Shown here: positions 43,269 to 55,616 of the stretch, one piece after another
Position numbering within the stretch: position 1 is the stretch's first letter
How the letters are laid out: every line of letters starts with the position of its first letter
Assembly: GCF_019279795.1 (NCBI RefSeq)
Contig: NC_056726.1
Location: 1,134,931,254-1,134,995,253, forward strand
From: Protopterus annectens
Lineage: Eukaryota > Chordata > Ceratodontiformes > Protopteridae
Length of the DNA: 64,000 bases
Direction of reading: 5' to 3'
Notes under the pieces: generated by a model
Databases searched by the model: none
Told to the model about the DNA's origin: nothing
Seen by the model: the letters and a program-made list of their open reading frames with translations, nothing else
Made by a program: the position numbers and the translations under genes

Positions 43269-45995
43269 GCCAGCTTCTTGGGTCAAGAGGAATGTCCTGG
43301 ATCTGAATGAGTTTCTGAAACAGTAAACAACATTAAGGTTTAAGCAATCAAAGTACATATAAAAAAGTAACACATGGTGTGTTTTATTTTCTCACAGAAA
43401 TAATAGTTTTCAAAAAATAGCTCAGGGCTGCTTCACTGATGGTACTACTTTGAAGGTCAGTAATAAAGAAATTGAGAAGAAACTGTTTTGCAGAGCATTA
43501 TGAATAAAATTGGATGTATTGGTAGTCTGAGAAAGTAAAAGATGCTAAGCTTTCTAACGTCTAGAGGTATTAATCCGACTGTTGGCAAAGATCGGCCTCC
43601 TCATACCAAAACATTCCACATCTGCTTTACAGTTTGTCACTATGATTATTTTTAATGTTTTGCTATATTTAGTATATATTTGCCTGTAAGGTGGAGCTTA
43701 ATTTCATCATTAATTTATTTATGAAAGAGTTGAAAATCAAAATTATAAGAAGTTGCAAGCAGTATATTATCCTAAGTAAAAAGTAAAAATTTCATTACAA
43801 AAACAGTTACACCAAATGTACTTAGACACTAGTTCTGCACCAGCAACTCCTTTTAAATATCCACATCCTTCTGATTTTGTCTCTCCGGCTTGCCTCTCAG
43901 TCACTAAATACAGTATAGGTACTGAAGAAGGCAGCAGGAATGAGTACAGTAAAATCAGGCAGTCTAAAATGTAACAGTGTAAACTGATTTTAGGAACATG
44001 TAATGTCCTCTTTGCTAGAGAAGGAACCTTAACTAGTGCAAGATGTAAAAAGACATACTAGCTAGATCAGATTGCACACAGTGGCATTACAATGTTTGAG
44101 TTATGGATTAAGTCTTCTTCATAACAGGAGTTTCTCATTGTTAGAGTACTCAGCTCATATATGAATACTTACAAGTTCCTGGCTGAAGACCATGCCACTG
44201 GAATATTTTTTTTCTGACGGATGAGAGTGCTGCCTCGATGCACATGTGAATTGTAAGAAAGAAAATGGCCACACTGGATTGTTTACGCATGTGTACATAG
44301 AGCTATGTAGTGTACACAGCCTTCTTGTTGAAGGTTTGAGTCTTGATTATTACTAAGCGAATTTGACAGTTCTATAGAGAAACAGAGATACTTCAATGGG
44401 AATGAAAGTAAGGAACAGCTTTCAAGAAATGACACAGATGGGTAAAATGTCATGGAATTTCCATTAAAATACCACCTTCAAACTCAAGGAGATTCATAAA
44501 TGCATTTGGAACCAGAGGACATTGGGCCAAATAAGATGGACCTTTGTATTTGTATCATGATATGTGAAAGCATTATGTGCTGGGCACATGAATAATGAGA
44601 AAAACAGAGCTATAAAATGATCAACAGTTGTGAATGAATCATTTAAATATGCTGGATAGGGTGTCAGCAGGACAGACTAAAAAAAGTGTCAAGTAAACTG
44701 AATATCTAGCAAAGGCTTGTGTGTGAAATTGTCCATTTTCAAAAAGCGTCTGTGTTCTGACAGAGATCATGAATATTAAGCCCAAATGAACAGTGTTCAA
44801 GTCTTAGACTTCCAGCAGCAACAGCAAGAAATGTCACCTATGAAAGGTTGATGCTCCACACACTGATGATGGTAGGATCTGCCAGTGGACCCTAGTGTGA
44901 ATGAAGCAGTCTAGCAAGAGAAGGCTATCTCCCGAACAATGTTTGGAGAGGGTTTTTCCTGAATTAGCTGCAGATCTCAGCAGATCAAAAAGCCTCCATT
45001 GTGGGCAATTTCTGAGACAATCTCGTGAGTGTAGAATGAGTTTGGAGAGCACACAGAGAAAGGCTATCTAATGGTATCTAGTGGCATCAAAGAGGGTTTG
45101 TGTAGCTAGCTGTTAGATGTCTCAGTAGAAGGGTGTGGACATCTCAGGGTGAGAAAATAAAGGGATTAGAAATGTTGACAAATACTAGATGCCGTATTAG
45201 GAAGAAGAATGCAAAATGTGAAAGCTCCTTCATATAGTGGTTGTGGCCTCCTCTCAAGAAGTCAGGATTGAAGTTTCTGATGAGTTGCAGAGTCCATATA
45301 TGTAGCTGAAATCATAACAGTGTTAAACATAGTCACAGGGGCAAGGCTGCTTGTATGAAAGAGATGCTGAAGGCATTGGACAGGGCAGCCAAAATTTCTG
45401 TTCAGTGTTATATGGAAGGCTTGGACAGGAACTCTGAGATGAAAGACTGAGGATGTACTCCACATCCTTTAAGAAAGAGAATTAGGATTGTTTTCTAACC
45501 ACAGAGGATTATACTCATCAGCTACTGCTTTCCAAAAAAATGAGTAATGACAATTTCTTGATTCTTCATTCTTAATGACCAATACAGTAAATTAGTTGTC
45601 TTAATAACTGGAATATTTTAATAAATCCTTTTCTAAGCCTGGTTTCTTGATGATTACACACAGGAAAAAAAACATGTGTAGAGGTCAAAACCAAACTAAA
45701 GTTCAAACATTTGTTTCAGTATATAAATAAATAAATAAATAAATAGTAAAACTTAAACATTTAAGCTGTTTTTGCTTAGCTAACATATGCTAAGCATTCA
45801 TTAGCCAAGAGAACTGGCTTTCATAGACAGAGTGAGTAAGTTCTGTAGCCAAAGCCGACTGCACAAAATGCTTAGGTTACAAAGCAGAGCTGTAAAATGG
45901 TATCTGTAATGAAGAATTTCTGGATTAAAACATGAAACAACCTGTTATGATTGTAGCTGTTGATAAGTTCTCCATGGCTGTGTGATCACGGAGTT

Positions 45996-46009
<14 letters not shown>
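43269..46009. other. Gene-free stretch, unclassified
   Basis: A 2.7-kb AT-rich region with no recognisable element. A short AAAT-type repeat lies at 45722-45745. Frames at 44834-45052 and 45262-45465 (minus) lack motifs. Confidence 0.45.

Positions 46010-46092
<83 letters not shown>
46010..46092. repeat. (TA)n microsatellite
   Basis: About 40 TA units with two TACATA interruptions, preceded by an A-run (45996-46010). Confidence 0.95.
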
Positions 46093-46267
46093 AAATGGGG
46101 CATGTAGGGGACAGGTGCAGCAGGAGGAGGAGGGCATATCCCCTCTGAAAAAGTGTTCTTTGTAGTGTTTGTTTCCTTTTTAGGCTGTTTTGTGTGTTGC
46201 AAGTTCCTGACAGGTATTTGTACAGTTTTGTCTGTATGAGTAATATACTTTTTGATACTGTGTTGTT

Positions 46268-46885
46268 GGGTCTATATTAGAACACTGAACGTTCAAAATT
46301 TCGAGTGTTCTAATATCGAGCCCTATTAATTGAAAATTTAAAACATCGAACATACAGAACAGCAAATTTTTTCCTAGGGAAAGAATTTGCTGTTCCAAAC
46401 ACATACATACAACACAAGCACACCAAATAAACAGCAATCCACACACATACACCTAAACTCTTACACCTAACCCTACACTAAACTATACATACACCACTAA
46501 CCATCCACTTACCTTAACCCAAACCCTAACCATAAGGTCCATCACTATCGTACAGTCATCTCACCCACGCCCTAACCCTAACTCATCTACCCCGCCATAA
46601 CCCTCACATCCACACAATCGCACACTTACCTGACCCACGCCCTAACCCTAACTTACCTAACCCGCCCTAACCCTCACGTCCACACAACTGCACACTTACC
46701 TGAACCCGACCCGTAACTTTCCACCACAGGGCTAAAAATACCAAAGCAACAGAAACAGACAACCAAATTCTTTCCCTAGGAAAAAATCTGGTTTTCTGTT
46801 TTTTCGATATTTTCAGCGTTCTCTGAAAATGGGTAGATATTAGAATACTCAAAATTTTGAACGTTCAGTGTTCTAATATAGACCC
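46268..46885. mobile_element. MITE-like element with palindromic terminal repeats and 8-bp TSD
   Basis: Ends GGGTCTATATTAGAACACTG in inverted orientation on both sides, flanked by GTGTTGTT at 46260-46267 and 46886-46893. Inverted repeats run about 120 bp with breaks (TTTTTTCCTAGGGAAAGAAT is also shared). Within each end TTAGAACACT pairs with AGTGTTCTAA, making each terminus a hairpin. An 8-bp TSD fits hAT- or P-type transposases. The core has a 70-bp duplication (46563-46702) with CCCTAACCCTAAC motifs. No coding capacity. Confidence 0.85.
46563..46702. repeat. 70-bp tandem duplication inside the MITE
   Basis: ACCCACGCCCTAACCCTAAC starts at 46563 and again at 46633, with the following ~50 bases matching. 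Confidence 0.85.
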
Positions 46886-46893
46886 GTGTTGTT

Positions 46894-47232
46894 AATGAGT
46901 ATCTGGCTTTAGTTTGGTCAGTCTTTGAGTCTAAGACTTGAATATATTAAATGACCAACAAACAGGAAAAATGGTGCTGGAATGCACAGAACAAAGTACT
47001 ACCTAAACCTGGCCATTCATAAATCTTGCATATGTGTGTGCAGGCTTGTGCTTACATTTGTGTGAGGATGTGACTACAGGAGGTATTTCCAGCCATGAGA
47101 GGAAAAGAAGTGCAGTGGGTGTGTAACTTATGCCAGCATAAGCTAGCTGGAGTTTTGTAAAGAATTATGTGCCATTTGTATATCAAACTGATTTGTACAG
47201 ATGCTGGTGCTGAAAATGTATTTGTGAGGTTT
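46894..47232. other. Gene-free stretch, unclassified
   Basis: No element or coding signal seen. Confidence 0.5.
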
Positions 47233-47250
47233 ACTTGTGTTGAAAACTTA

Positions 47251-47449
47251 ACACTAAAACGTTGTCCTGTTCGATTCTCAGTTAAAGCGTCTTCTTTGTG
47301 GAGACGTGTGAATGGGCATACCTTTGTTGAAGGTTGTGTGTCAGAGCTGGCAACTCAGCACATAAAAAATCTACTGCCAATCATTAGCGGACAGGAGTTC
47401 TGCTGTGGTGGCCCCTAACCAGGAAAAGCCGAAAGACACAACAACAACA
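47251..47449 (+). mobile_element. tRNA-derived SINE, family 2, 5' truncated
   Basis: Perfect 18-bp TSD, ACTTGTGTTGAAAACTTA, at 47233-47250 and 47450-47467. The tRNA head is mostly missing (starts before the B-box-like CTGTTCGATTCTCAG). Body and tail GTGGCCCCTAACCAGGAAAA plus CAACAACAAC match 33664-33941. 5' truncation and a TSD show retroposition. Confidence 0.9.
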
Positions 47450-47499
47450 ACTTGTGTTGAAAACTTATCAACAGTGTGCCCTGCTGCAAAGCAAAGAAA

Positions 47500-50430
47500 A
47501 TGTCCTCTTCTTCTTTTGGCTGCTCCCGTTAGGGGTTGCCACAGTGGATCATCTGTTTCCATTTCTTCCTATCCTCTGCATCTTGCTCTGTCACACCAAC
47601 CACCTTCATGTCCTCTCTCACCACATCCATAAACCTTATCTTAAGCCTTCTTCTTTTCCTCTTACCTGGCAGCTTCATCCTTAGCTTTTTTTTCCCAATA
47701 TACTCTGCATCCCTCCTCAGCACATGACCAAACCAACGTGATCTTGCCTTTCTGGCTTTGTTTCCAAACCTTCCAACCTGGACTGACCCTCTAATATACT
47801 TATTCCTAATCCTGTCCACCCTCGTCATACCCAGTGCAAATCTTAGCATCTTTAACTCTGCCATGTCCAGCTCTGACTGCTGCCTTTTTTGTCAATGCCA
47901 CTGTCTCCAACCCATATAACATAGCTGGTTTCACTACCCTCTTGTAGACCTTCCCTTTCACTCTTACTGGTACTCGTCTGTCACAAATCACTCCTGACAC
48001 TCTTCTCCACCCACTCAACCCTCCCTGTACTCTCTTCTTCACCTCTCTTCCACACTCACCATTACTCTGAACTGTTGATTACAAGTATTTAAACTCATCC
48101 ACCTTCGCCACCTCTACTCCCTGCATCCTCACCATTCCTCTATCCTCCCTCTCATTCACACACATATATTCTGTCTTAGTCCTGCTGACCTTCATTCCTC
48201 TTCTCTCTAGAGCATACCTCCACCTCTCCAGGGTCTCCTCCACCTGTTCCCTACTCTCAGTACAGATCACAATATCATATGCAAACATCATAGTCCACTG
48301 GGACTCCTGTCTGATCTCGTCTGTCAACCTGTCCATCACTATTGCAAATAAGAAAGGGCTCAGATCTGATCTTTGATGTAATCACACCTCCACATTAAAT
48401 GCATTTGCCACTCCCACCGCAGACCTCACCACTGTCACACTACCCTCGTACATATCCTGTACCACTCTTACATACTTCTCTGACACCCCTAACTTCCTCA
48501 TACAATACCACAACTCCTCTCTAGGCACCCTGTCATATGCTTTCTCTAAGTCCACAAAGACACAATGCAACTCCTTCTGACATTCTCTGTACTTCTCCAT
48601 CAACACTCTCAGAGCAAACATCGCATCTGTAGTGCTCTTTCCTGATATGAAACCATACTGCTGATTACTAATCATCACCTCCCTTCTTAACCTAGCTTCC
48701 ACTACTCTTTCCCATAACTTCATGCTGGGACTGATAAATTTAATCACTCTGTAGTTACTAGAGCTCTGTACATCACCCTTATTCTTAAAAATCGGTATCA
48801 AAACACTTTTTCTCCATTCTTCAGGCATCCAATCACTTTCCAAGATTTCATTAAACAATCTAGTTAAAAACTCCACTATCATTTCACCTAAACAGCTCCA
48901 TGCTTCCACAGGTATGTCATCTGGACCAACAGCCTTTCCATTCTTCATCCTCTTCATAGCTATCCTTATTCCTCCTTGCTAATCCACTGCACTTCATGAT
49001 ACACTATCTGCACATCATCCAACCTTCTCTCCCTCTCATTCTCTTCATTCATCAGCCCCTCAAAGTACTCTTTCCATCTGCTCAACACACTCTCCTCACT
49101 TGTGAGTACGTTTCCCTCATTATCCTTTATCACCCTTACCTGCTGCACATCTTTACTAGCTCAGTCCCTCTGTCTAGCCAATTGGTACAGGTCCTTTTCT
49201 CCCTCCTTAGTGTCCTACCTTTCATACAACTCATCATACGCCTTATCCTTAGCCTTCACCACCTCTCTCTTTGCCATGCACCTCATCTCCTTATACTCCT
49301 GTCTACTTTCTTCATCTCTCTGATAATCCCACTTCTTCTTCGCCAACCTCTTTCTCTGTATACTCTCCTGTACTTCCTCATTCCACCACCAGGTGTGCTT
49401 GTCCTCCTTCCTCTTTCCAGATGTCACACCAAGCACCTTTCTAGCCATATCCCTTACTAGCTCTGCTGTAGTTATCCAGCTATTCAGTAACTCTTCACTG
49501 CCAACCAGTGCCTGTCTTAACTCTTCCCTGAACTCCACCTCACAATTACCCTTTTTCACTTTCCACCATTTGATCCTTGGTGCGGCCCTCATAGACCTCC
49601 TCCTCTTCTTGATCACCAGTGTCATCCTACAAACCACCATCCTATGCCGCCTAACTACACTTTCCCCTGCCACCACTTTACAGTCTCCAATCTCCTTCAG
49701 ACTGGCCCTTCTACATAAGTTATACTCCACCTGTGTGCATCTTCCTCCACTCTTGTATGTCATCCTATGCTCCTCCCTCTTGTTAAAATACATATTCACC
49801 ACAGCCATGTCCATCCTTTTCGCAAAATCCACTATCATCTGACCATCTGCATTCCTATGACACCATACCTACCCATCAATTCCTCATCCTCTATTCCCTT
49901 CACCAACATGCTCATTGAAATCTGCTCCAATCACCACTCTCTCACCCTTGGGTACAGTCATCACCATTTCATCCAACTCATTCCAACATTTTTCTTTCTC
50001 ATCCATCACACACCCAACTTGTGGAGCATATGCACTAACAGCATTCATCATTACACCATCAATTTCCAGCTTCATAAACATCACTCTATCCAACACTCTT
50101 TTCACCTCCAAAACACTCTTAGCATAGTTCTTTCAGGATAACCCCTATACCATTTCTCCTTCCATCCACACCATGATAAAACAATTTGAACCCACCTCTG
50201 ATACACCTAGCTTTGCTCCCCTTCCATCTGGTCCCTTGCATACATAATATACCTACCTTCCTTCTGTCCATCATATCAGCTAGCTCTCTCCCTATACCAG
50301 TCATACTACCAACATTCAAAGTTCCGACCCTCACTACCCCAGTCCTAGCCTTTACCTGCCTTCGGGCATGCCTTCCCCCTCTTCCCCAAGCAAAGAAATG
50401 TACATGCATTATTCTAACTGTTTAAATGCA
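47500..50430 (-). mobile_element. RTE-type LINE (G), near full length, decayed
   Basis: Minus-strand non-LTR element of about 2.9 kb with a single endonuclease-RT ORF, ending in a short AAGAAGAAG-like tail at 47500-47525. Its 3' end (CACTGTGGCAACCCCTAACG, then GGAGCAGCCAAAAGAAG) matches the tail of SINE family 2. The protein type is one often mislabelled as craniofacial development protein 2 in vertebrate databases. Confidence 0.88.
47529..50409 (-). pseudogene. RTE-type endonuclease-RT polyprotein, broken
   Basis: Order: endonuclease start VGTLNVGSMTGIGRELADMM and ILCMQGTRWKGSKA (50119-50409; the catalytic Glu of QETRW is Gly), VMMNAVSAYAPQVGC and VVIGADFNEHVGE (49884-50111), YFNKREEHRMTYKSGG and SVVRRHRMVVCRM (49215-49838), linker, RT with [52 protein letters not shown] (48382-48957), catalytic box FAYDIVICTES where FADD is expected (48079-48339), C-terminal RKARSRWFGHVLRRDAEYIG and RRLKIRFMDVVREDM (47529-47864). 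Frameshifts at each boundary. Both active sites are mutated. Confidence 0.88.
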
Positions 50431-51724
50431 TATGTTTTAATGGATGATACTGGAAGAGAAGAGGTTAATTACAATCCAGCTGCAGCAAACTTTGAAAAAT
50501 AGCTGAAATAAATTAGGCCATAAAGATTGTATCTTACAGTTCTGAGTGCAGCCACAGATGAAATATCTGTGAGAAGCCTGGCTTAGTAGCTCTGAAGGAG
50601 TAGAAATGTTAAAATGGTTTTATGACTTTCAGCAGCTGCACCAGATCTGAGCAAGGGTCTTGTGCATGTATTATTGACATGCAGGTGCTAAATGCTGACA
50701 GCTTCTATCATCGGGGGTTGCATGAGAACCAGAAGTCAGATGGCCAGATTTATGTGATGTCATTCTGTACAGAAACAATGTTTTAATATTACAGGAGACT
50801 GAAGTCTCAGGAGCAGCCTGTTCTTGGAACCTGACAAAGGAGGAAGAACACTCACCCACTTCATCGTGCCTTGCATTAGTAAGTGACCAGGGACTCACAC
50901 TCTTTAGACTGTCAGGAAAATATAGTGAGGATAGTTGAGTATTGTCTTTCTGTAACTGTGTGAATCTTTCCAGCTGTGTTACTTTTAATATTTCCTGTGG
51001 TGTTTACTGTAAATAGATATTTAGTATTTTCATGTTCTTTTATTATTTATTATTAAATGTATTTAAACTTGTCATTGTGGCTGGTCCTTTTAGGGAATAT
51101 TTACGCTTTGAGAGTTTTTGTATTTATTTATTTGGTGATAACTGTGGCCATTCCTGAAAGCCTGGCTGTGTGTGTTGCTGCAGGGGCCTTAGATATATGG
51201 GTTATATCCTGCCAAGGATATAATAGCAGGCCAGCTTCTACAGCTTCAGAGCACCTTCCACAAGCTCAAGCCATTGGGCAATTTGAGCTGTGCTACCTAA
51301 ATTCACAGGTTTGAGTGCCGAGCCCTTCAGTGCTTGCATGCTTACTAAGAAAAGGCATTGGAGCCCTGAGAGGACATATCTAGGAGTAAAATATGTATAC
51401 ATAAATACATACCCTGGCAAAATAAAAAAAAAAAAAAAACACAAAGGGGGATTGAGGAAGGGAGTGACTACTGCAGCACTGATCATTCGACCAACTGCTT
51501 GTTACAGTAAGATTGACTCACGCGGCTGAACAATGTTAATCATATTGATCACTGCTGCAGTAGTCTTAGCTGTATGGGTAATTACCCAAGCTTTATTTAT
51601 TGGGGGTGGAAGGGGAAGAGTCCAGGCACACCTAAGAATCATGATCATCATTGATTCCCTTATTCCCGTTGTCTTCATGGGGTTGGGGTGTTGTGTCAAT
51701 TGTTGCCATCTCTATACAATAGGT
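50431..51724. other. Gene-free stretch, unclassified
   Basis: AT-rich with an A-run at 51422-51439. Short frames have no motif. Confidence 0.5.
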
Positions 51725-52095
51725 TAATGGGTTCATAGGTAGGTACTAGGCTATCGGCCCAAGGGCCTACGTAAGCCTAGCCAACAAGGATCCCTGGCTT
51801 ACGCCACCCAAGAAAGTTATTTTCCTGTGCCCCTGTCGAGCAGAGCCACACAAATGATCCCTGAGGTGTATTTCCTATTTCCCATCCACTCATCAAGATT
51901 TTCCTTGAAGAGTGCTAATGAAGAACTTTGCTTGACATAGATGGGTAGCTTGTTCCAGAGTATAGGAAGTCTCTGGGACAGGAATCTATCCTTCCAGCAT
52001 GTCCTGTTTATTGTGGTGACAAGGTTTAGGTCCCTAGAGCGTGTAGGGATTTCTTTAGGTGAAGCATGTCCAACAGCTCTGGGTTTGACATAGCT

Positions 52096-54592
52096 TTATA
52101 TGTTAGGCAAAGATAACCTCGGAGTAGGCAATATGCTACAGAGTAAAACTGGAGTTTTTTTGAGGCAGTCAGTGTAGGGCATTTGTTTGAGGCCAGTAAT
52201 CCTCTTTGTGAGGTACTTCTGTGGACTTTCCAGCTGCTGCAGATGTCTTGTGAGGTACATTCCAAAAGGGGCATTGTACTCTATAATGGGTCTAATGAGT
52301 GTCGAGTAGAGGGGAACAATTACCTCTTTTTTCCTGGATGAGAACCCTTTTATGATGAGGTGTGCCACGTAGAAGGACTTCCTGAGTACTGTGGCGATGT
52401 GACTATCAAAGGAGAGTCTACTGTCCACCTGGGTCCCAAGGTCTCTTATCACACATTCGGTCAAAAGTAGATTGCTGCCTATGTGGTAGTTCATGGGTAC
52501 AGAGTTTTTACCAAAGGGGACGACACTGCACTTTTTGGCATTGAACTTGAGGCCATGGCTCTGACACCAGGCATCTGTCTCAGCGAGGCCCTTCTGTAGG
52601 ATGTCCACATCATCTGGGGACTTGACTATGGCTCCTAGTTTGCAGTAATCTGCAAACTTCATTCACCAGAGGCCTTCTGTGTTAGCCTGTACTTCAGAGA
52701 AGTAGATACCAAACAGGAGAGGTCCCAGGACAGAACCCTGTGATATTCCACTTGTCACTGCTTTGAGGTCAGATTTGGAGTCTGCAACTTTTACAGTGTG
52801 GGTTCTGTCAGTGAGCCCGTTGGCAACCCATCTTGTGATGTAGGGATTTATACCTAGTTTAGTGAGTTTAGCTATAATTCCAGAATGGGGGATAGTGTCA
52901 AAAGCCATGGCGAGGTCAAGATAGGCTGTGTGAACCACCTTACCCTCATCTATGACTTTGGTGACTGCCTCAAAGAAGTCGATCAGGATCAGGAGGCATA
53001 ATTTGCCTTTCTCAAACCTGAACTGGGTGGGATCCAGAGTTTGGAGGTTGCCAATGTCTTTGTTTATGAGTTCCATGATGATACGTTCCATGGCCTTGCA
53101 GACCAGGCTCATCAGGCTAATAGATTGATAGTTCCTGGGATCAGTGGTGGCTCCCGCTTTGTGTAGTGGGATAACTGTTGCTGTGCACCATTCAGTGGGT
53201 ACAAAGCCTGATGTGAGGCTATTATTGAATATGGTGCTTAAGTGGGGAGCCAGTTCATTCTGACGTTTGTGTAAAATGCAGCCTGAGATGTTGTCAGGTC
53301 CCATGGATGCTGTGTTTTTGGCTTTAGAGAGTGCAGCTTTTACCTGCATAGTTGTGATTACAAGGACTCTGCATTCTTCCTGTACAGATATGGGCCCTTT
53401 AGGGGGTGAGGGGGTGGTAAAGTTAGCACTGACCCTATCTGCCAGGATGTTTGCAATATCAGTTGGTTCTGTAATTTTTGTGCCTTTGTGTTGTAGCTCA
53501 GAGCAGATCTGGGTGTTGCCATTGAGATTCTTGACATAGCTATAGAATGCTTTGTGGTTGTCCTTAGAATAAGTGGCAATTTTCTTTTTGTAGCTAGCTT
53601 TGGAGGATCTTATAAGGGATCTCAGCTTCTTACTGAGGCTGACCAGGGAGCTCCTCCACTCATGGGATTTTACTCTCTTTTGCAACAGTTTCTTCCTTCT
53701 GTTGTACAGTTTGTTTATGGCAGGGGACCACCAGATTGGCTTCCTTTTTTTGGAGGAAAACATCTTGGTTCTGTTTGAGATAGCAAAATCCATACACTCA
53801 TGTAAGTGCTTATAGAGTGCATTTGTGTAGGATTCAGCAGTTGTAACTGTATTGTCCATCTGCATGGGTGTCATGAAGTTCACCACTTCTGTCTTAAGAA
53901 GCATGAAGTTGACTTTGGAGAATATTTTACCATGGTTTCCTTAATGGGGGTGTTGGCGGGATGTGGATATCAAGGGTGATTAGCTTATGTTCGGATCGGA
54001 CCAAAGAGGCGCTGACTTCAGGTGTGGAACACTGATTACTCATGTTGGTAATGACTAGGTCTAGGATATTGTTGCCCCTGGTGGGGGTGTGGATAAGTTG
54101 ATCCAGGGCATTGGAGTTTATGAATTCCATAAAGCGTTGAGCTAAGGAGTTGGTACATGAGTAGTTTTCCCAGTTAATGGTGGGGAAGTTGAAGTCGCCC
54201 ATTATTAGAGTGTTTGGTTGAACCCTAATATTTTCCAGTACATCAAGAAAAGAAGATTGGGAATCCTGGGGCATGGTGGGGGATCTGTAGCAAGCTACAA
54301 TTTGGATTGCAGTTTTGCCCAGAGTTAGTTGCACTTGGATAACCTCGGATGCATTATGCTGAGAAACTAGCCTGGAGGTGTGGATATCCTTAATGAATAT
54401 GGACACACCTCTGCCTTTGGTGTTTCGGTCGAGGTTACATGGCCGAAAAGTGTGGTATGAGTTATAGCCTGGTAGTGCAGGTGTGCTCTCTGGAGCCTTG
54501 AACCAGGTCTCAGTCACTGCACAGATATCGATGTTCTCCATTTTAAGGAGTGAGTGCATTTTGAGATTTAGACTTCTAGCATTGAGTAGCAT
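52096..54592 (-). pseudogene. LINE F ORF2: endonuclease and RT, few lesions
   Basis: Endonuclease 53927-54592 is open: LLNARSLNLKMHSLLKMENI, AVTETWFKAP, GRGVSIFIKDIHTSRL, MGDFNFPTINWENY, RSEHKLITLDIHIP (S-D-H changed to S-E-H). A frameshift lies between 53904 and 53927. The 413-codon frame 52663-53904 holds the linker and RT blocks TATVIPLHKAG, NYQSISLMSLVCKAMERII, YLDLAMAFDTIPHSGI, SGISQGSVLGPLLFGIYF. A stop then precedes KFADYCKLG: the second catalytic Asp of FADD is Tyr, so the RT is dead. The C-terminal part runs to 52096, with LIRPIIEYNAPFGMYLTRHL. Confidence 0.9.
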
Positions 54593-54636
54593 TACCCTAA
54601 GTTTTTGCTTGCCTGCTCCTGTTACAGTGGTGAATT

Positions 54637-55227
54637 GAGGAAGAACTGGGATTTATTTAAGACCTTTCCAGATATCTACCAGAAATTGGGTGAAGGCCCA
54701 ATAGTAACATATAGGAAAGGGAAGAATCTCAAATCAATGCTAGAAAGGGGTCATACAATACAGGTTAGGAATCCGGGGATGAGTAAATGTTTGAATTGCA
54801 ATTATTGTAAGTGTATGGATGAAATCAATAACTTTCAAATGAACAGAACAACATACAAATTAAAAGGAAGATACAACTGCAACTCAACGTTTGTAACATA
54901 TTTAGCAAGATGTACATCCTGTCCGTGCTTTTACATTGGTAAAACAGAAAGGAGGTTACGAGAAAGGGTGTACAAGCATTTATATGCTATTAAAAGGCTC
55001 AAGCTGAAAATGCACTTGCTAAACATGTAGATAGTAATAGAAACCATAGCTTTACGTTTATGGTGATAGACCAAGTTAAGGTAAACCCTAGGGTTGGACC
55101 AAGAAGCCTTAAACTAGATGAGCTTGAGTTGACCTGGCAAATTAGATTGAATTCTTATAGCTTCCCAGGGCTTAATGATTCTTGTACGATCAGTAGCCTG
55201 TTAAAATTAGCTAGTTTAAAGAGATGA
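54637..55227 (+). pseudogene. PLE GIY-YIG endonuclease region, one frameshift
   Basis: C-terminal third of a PLE polyprotein. Blocks: VTYRKGKNLKSMLERG (the connector before the endonuclease), a Cys cluster CLNCNYCKCMDEINN, TFVTYLARCTSCPCFYIGKT (GIY-YIG core), ERRLRERVYKHLYAIK (catalytic Arg helix), then a frameshift near 54990, after which AENALAKHVDSNRNHSF and LKLDELELTWQIRLNSYSFP continue to a TGA at 55225-55227. 5' truncation removed the RT. It would cut target DNA if intact. Confidence 0.85.
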
Positions 55228-55484
55228 AAAATGTAAAACACACAGTCATGGGAGCAGCTTAACAATTTCATAAGAGTGGTAGTACCACTTTTTATACATA
55301 CTGCCTGGGTTATCATTATGCGTTATTTCATTTATATTAATTGGGAAATTTTAAGTATTATTTGTGCCTCGATTTTATAAATGGAAAATGATAAGTGTTT
55401 TTAACTAATGGATGACTGGTGTTGCCCTTTTAAATTTTCTGTACCAATTAAGTGAATTTGTATTTATATACCTATTTTAATGGT

Positions 55485-55548
55485 GTTTAGTATTCTGAAG
55501 AAGTCAGCATTGGAGGCTGACGAAAAGCGCTTAAATAAATTTCTACAA
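55485..55548 (+). ncRNA. Hammerhead ribozyme motif in inserted PLE
   Basis: CUGAAGA (55495-55501, variable N7 is A), helix II GUCAGC/GCUGAC (55503-55508 with 55516-55521, six perfect pairs), GAAA (55522-55525), helix III palindrome AGCGCU closed by A15.1-U16.1, cleavage base A, and AAU pairing with AUU to begin helix I. Strongest helix II of the six copies. It is 47-100 bases from the element's 3' end, as in the other PLE copies. Confidence 0.82.
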
Positions 55549-55616
55549 TTGTTCGTACTTGCTGTCTGCATTGATCTCCTACCTGTATTTCTTTATTACA
55601 GTGGTGAATTTGTTAT

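Larger units (their letters stand above)
54637..55595 (+). mobile_element. Penelope-like element, 5' truncated, inserted in LINE F
   Basis: A 959-bp plus-strand insertion with a perfect 15-bp TSD, TTACAGTGGTGAATT, at 54622-54636 and 55596-55610. It carries the thumb/GIY-YIG end of a PLE protein (to 55227), a 3' UTR, a hammerhead motif (55485-55548) and a ~50-bp tail. It differs from the 9530 PLE in protein and in ribozyme type. Confidence 0.92.

Noticed and set aside
43925..43965. CTGAAGAAGGCAGC as a hammerhead start
   Set aside because: No paired helix II and no GAAA box downstream.
45945..46202. Open frames around the TA tract
   Set aside because: Ile-Tyr repeats from the microsatellite only.
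46563..46702. CCCTAACCCTAAC motifs as an interstitial telomere
   Set aside because: Only short runs within a 70-bp duplication inside a MITE; not a CCCTAA array.
48996..49842. Plus-strand Leu/Ser-rich frames over 150 codons
   Set aside because: Antisense shadows of the RTE-type ORF on the minus strand.
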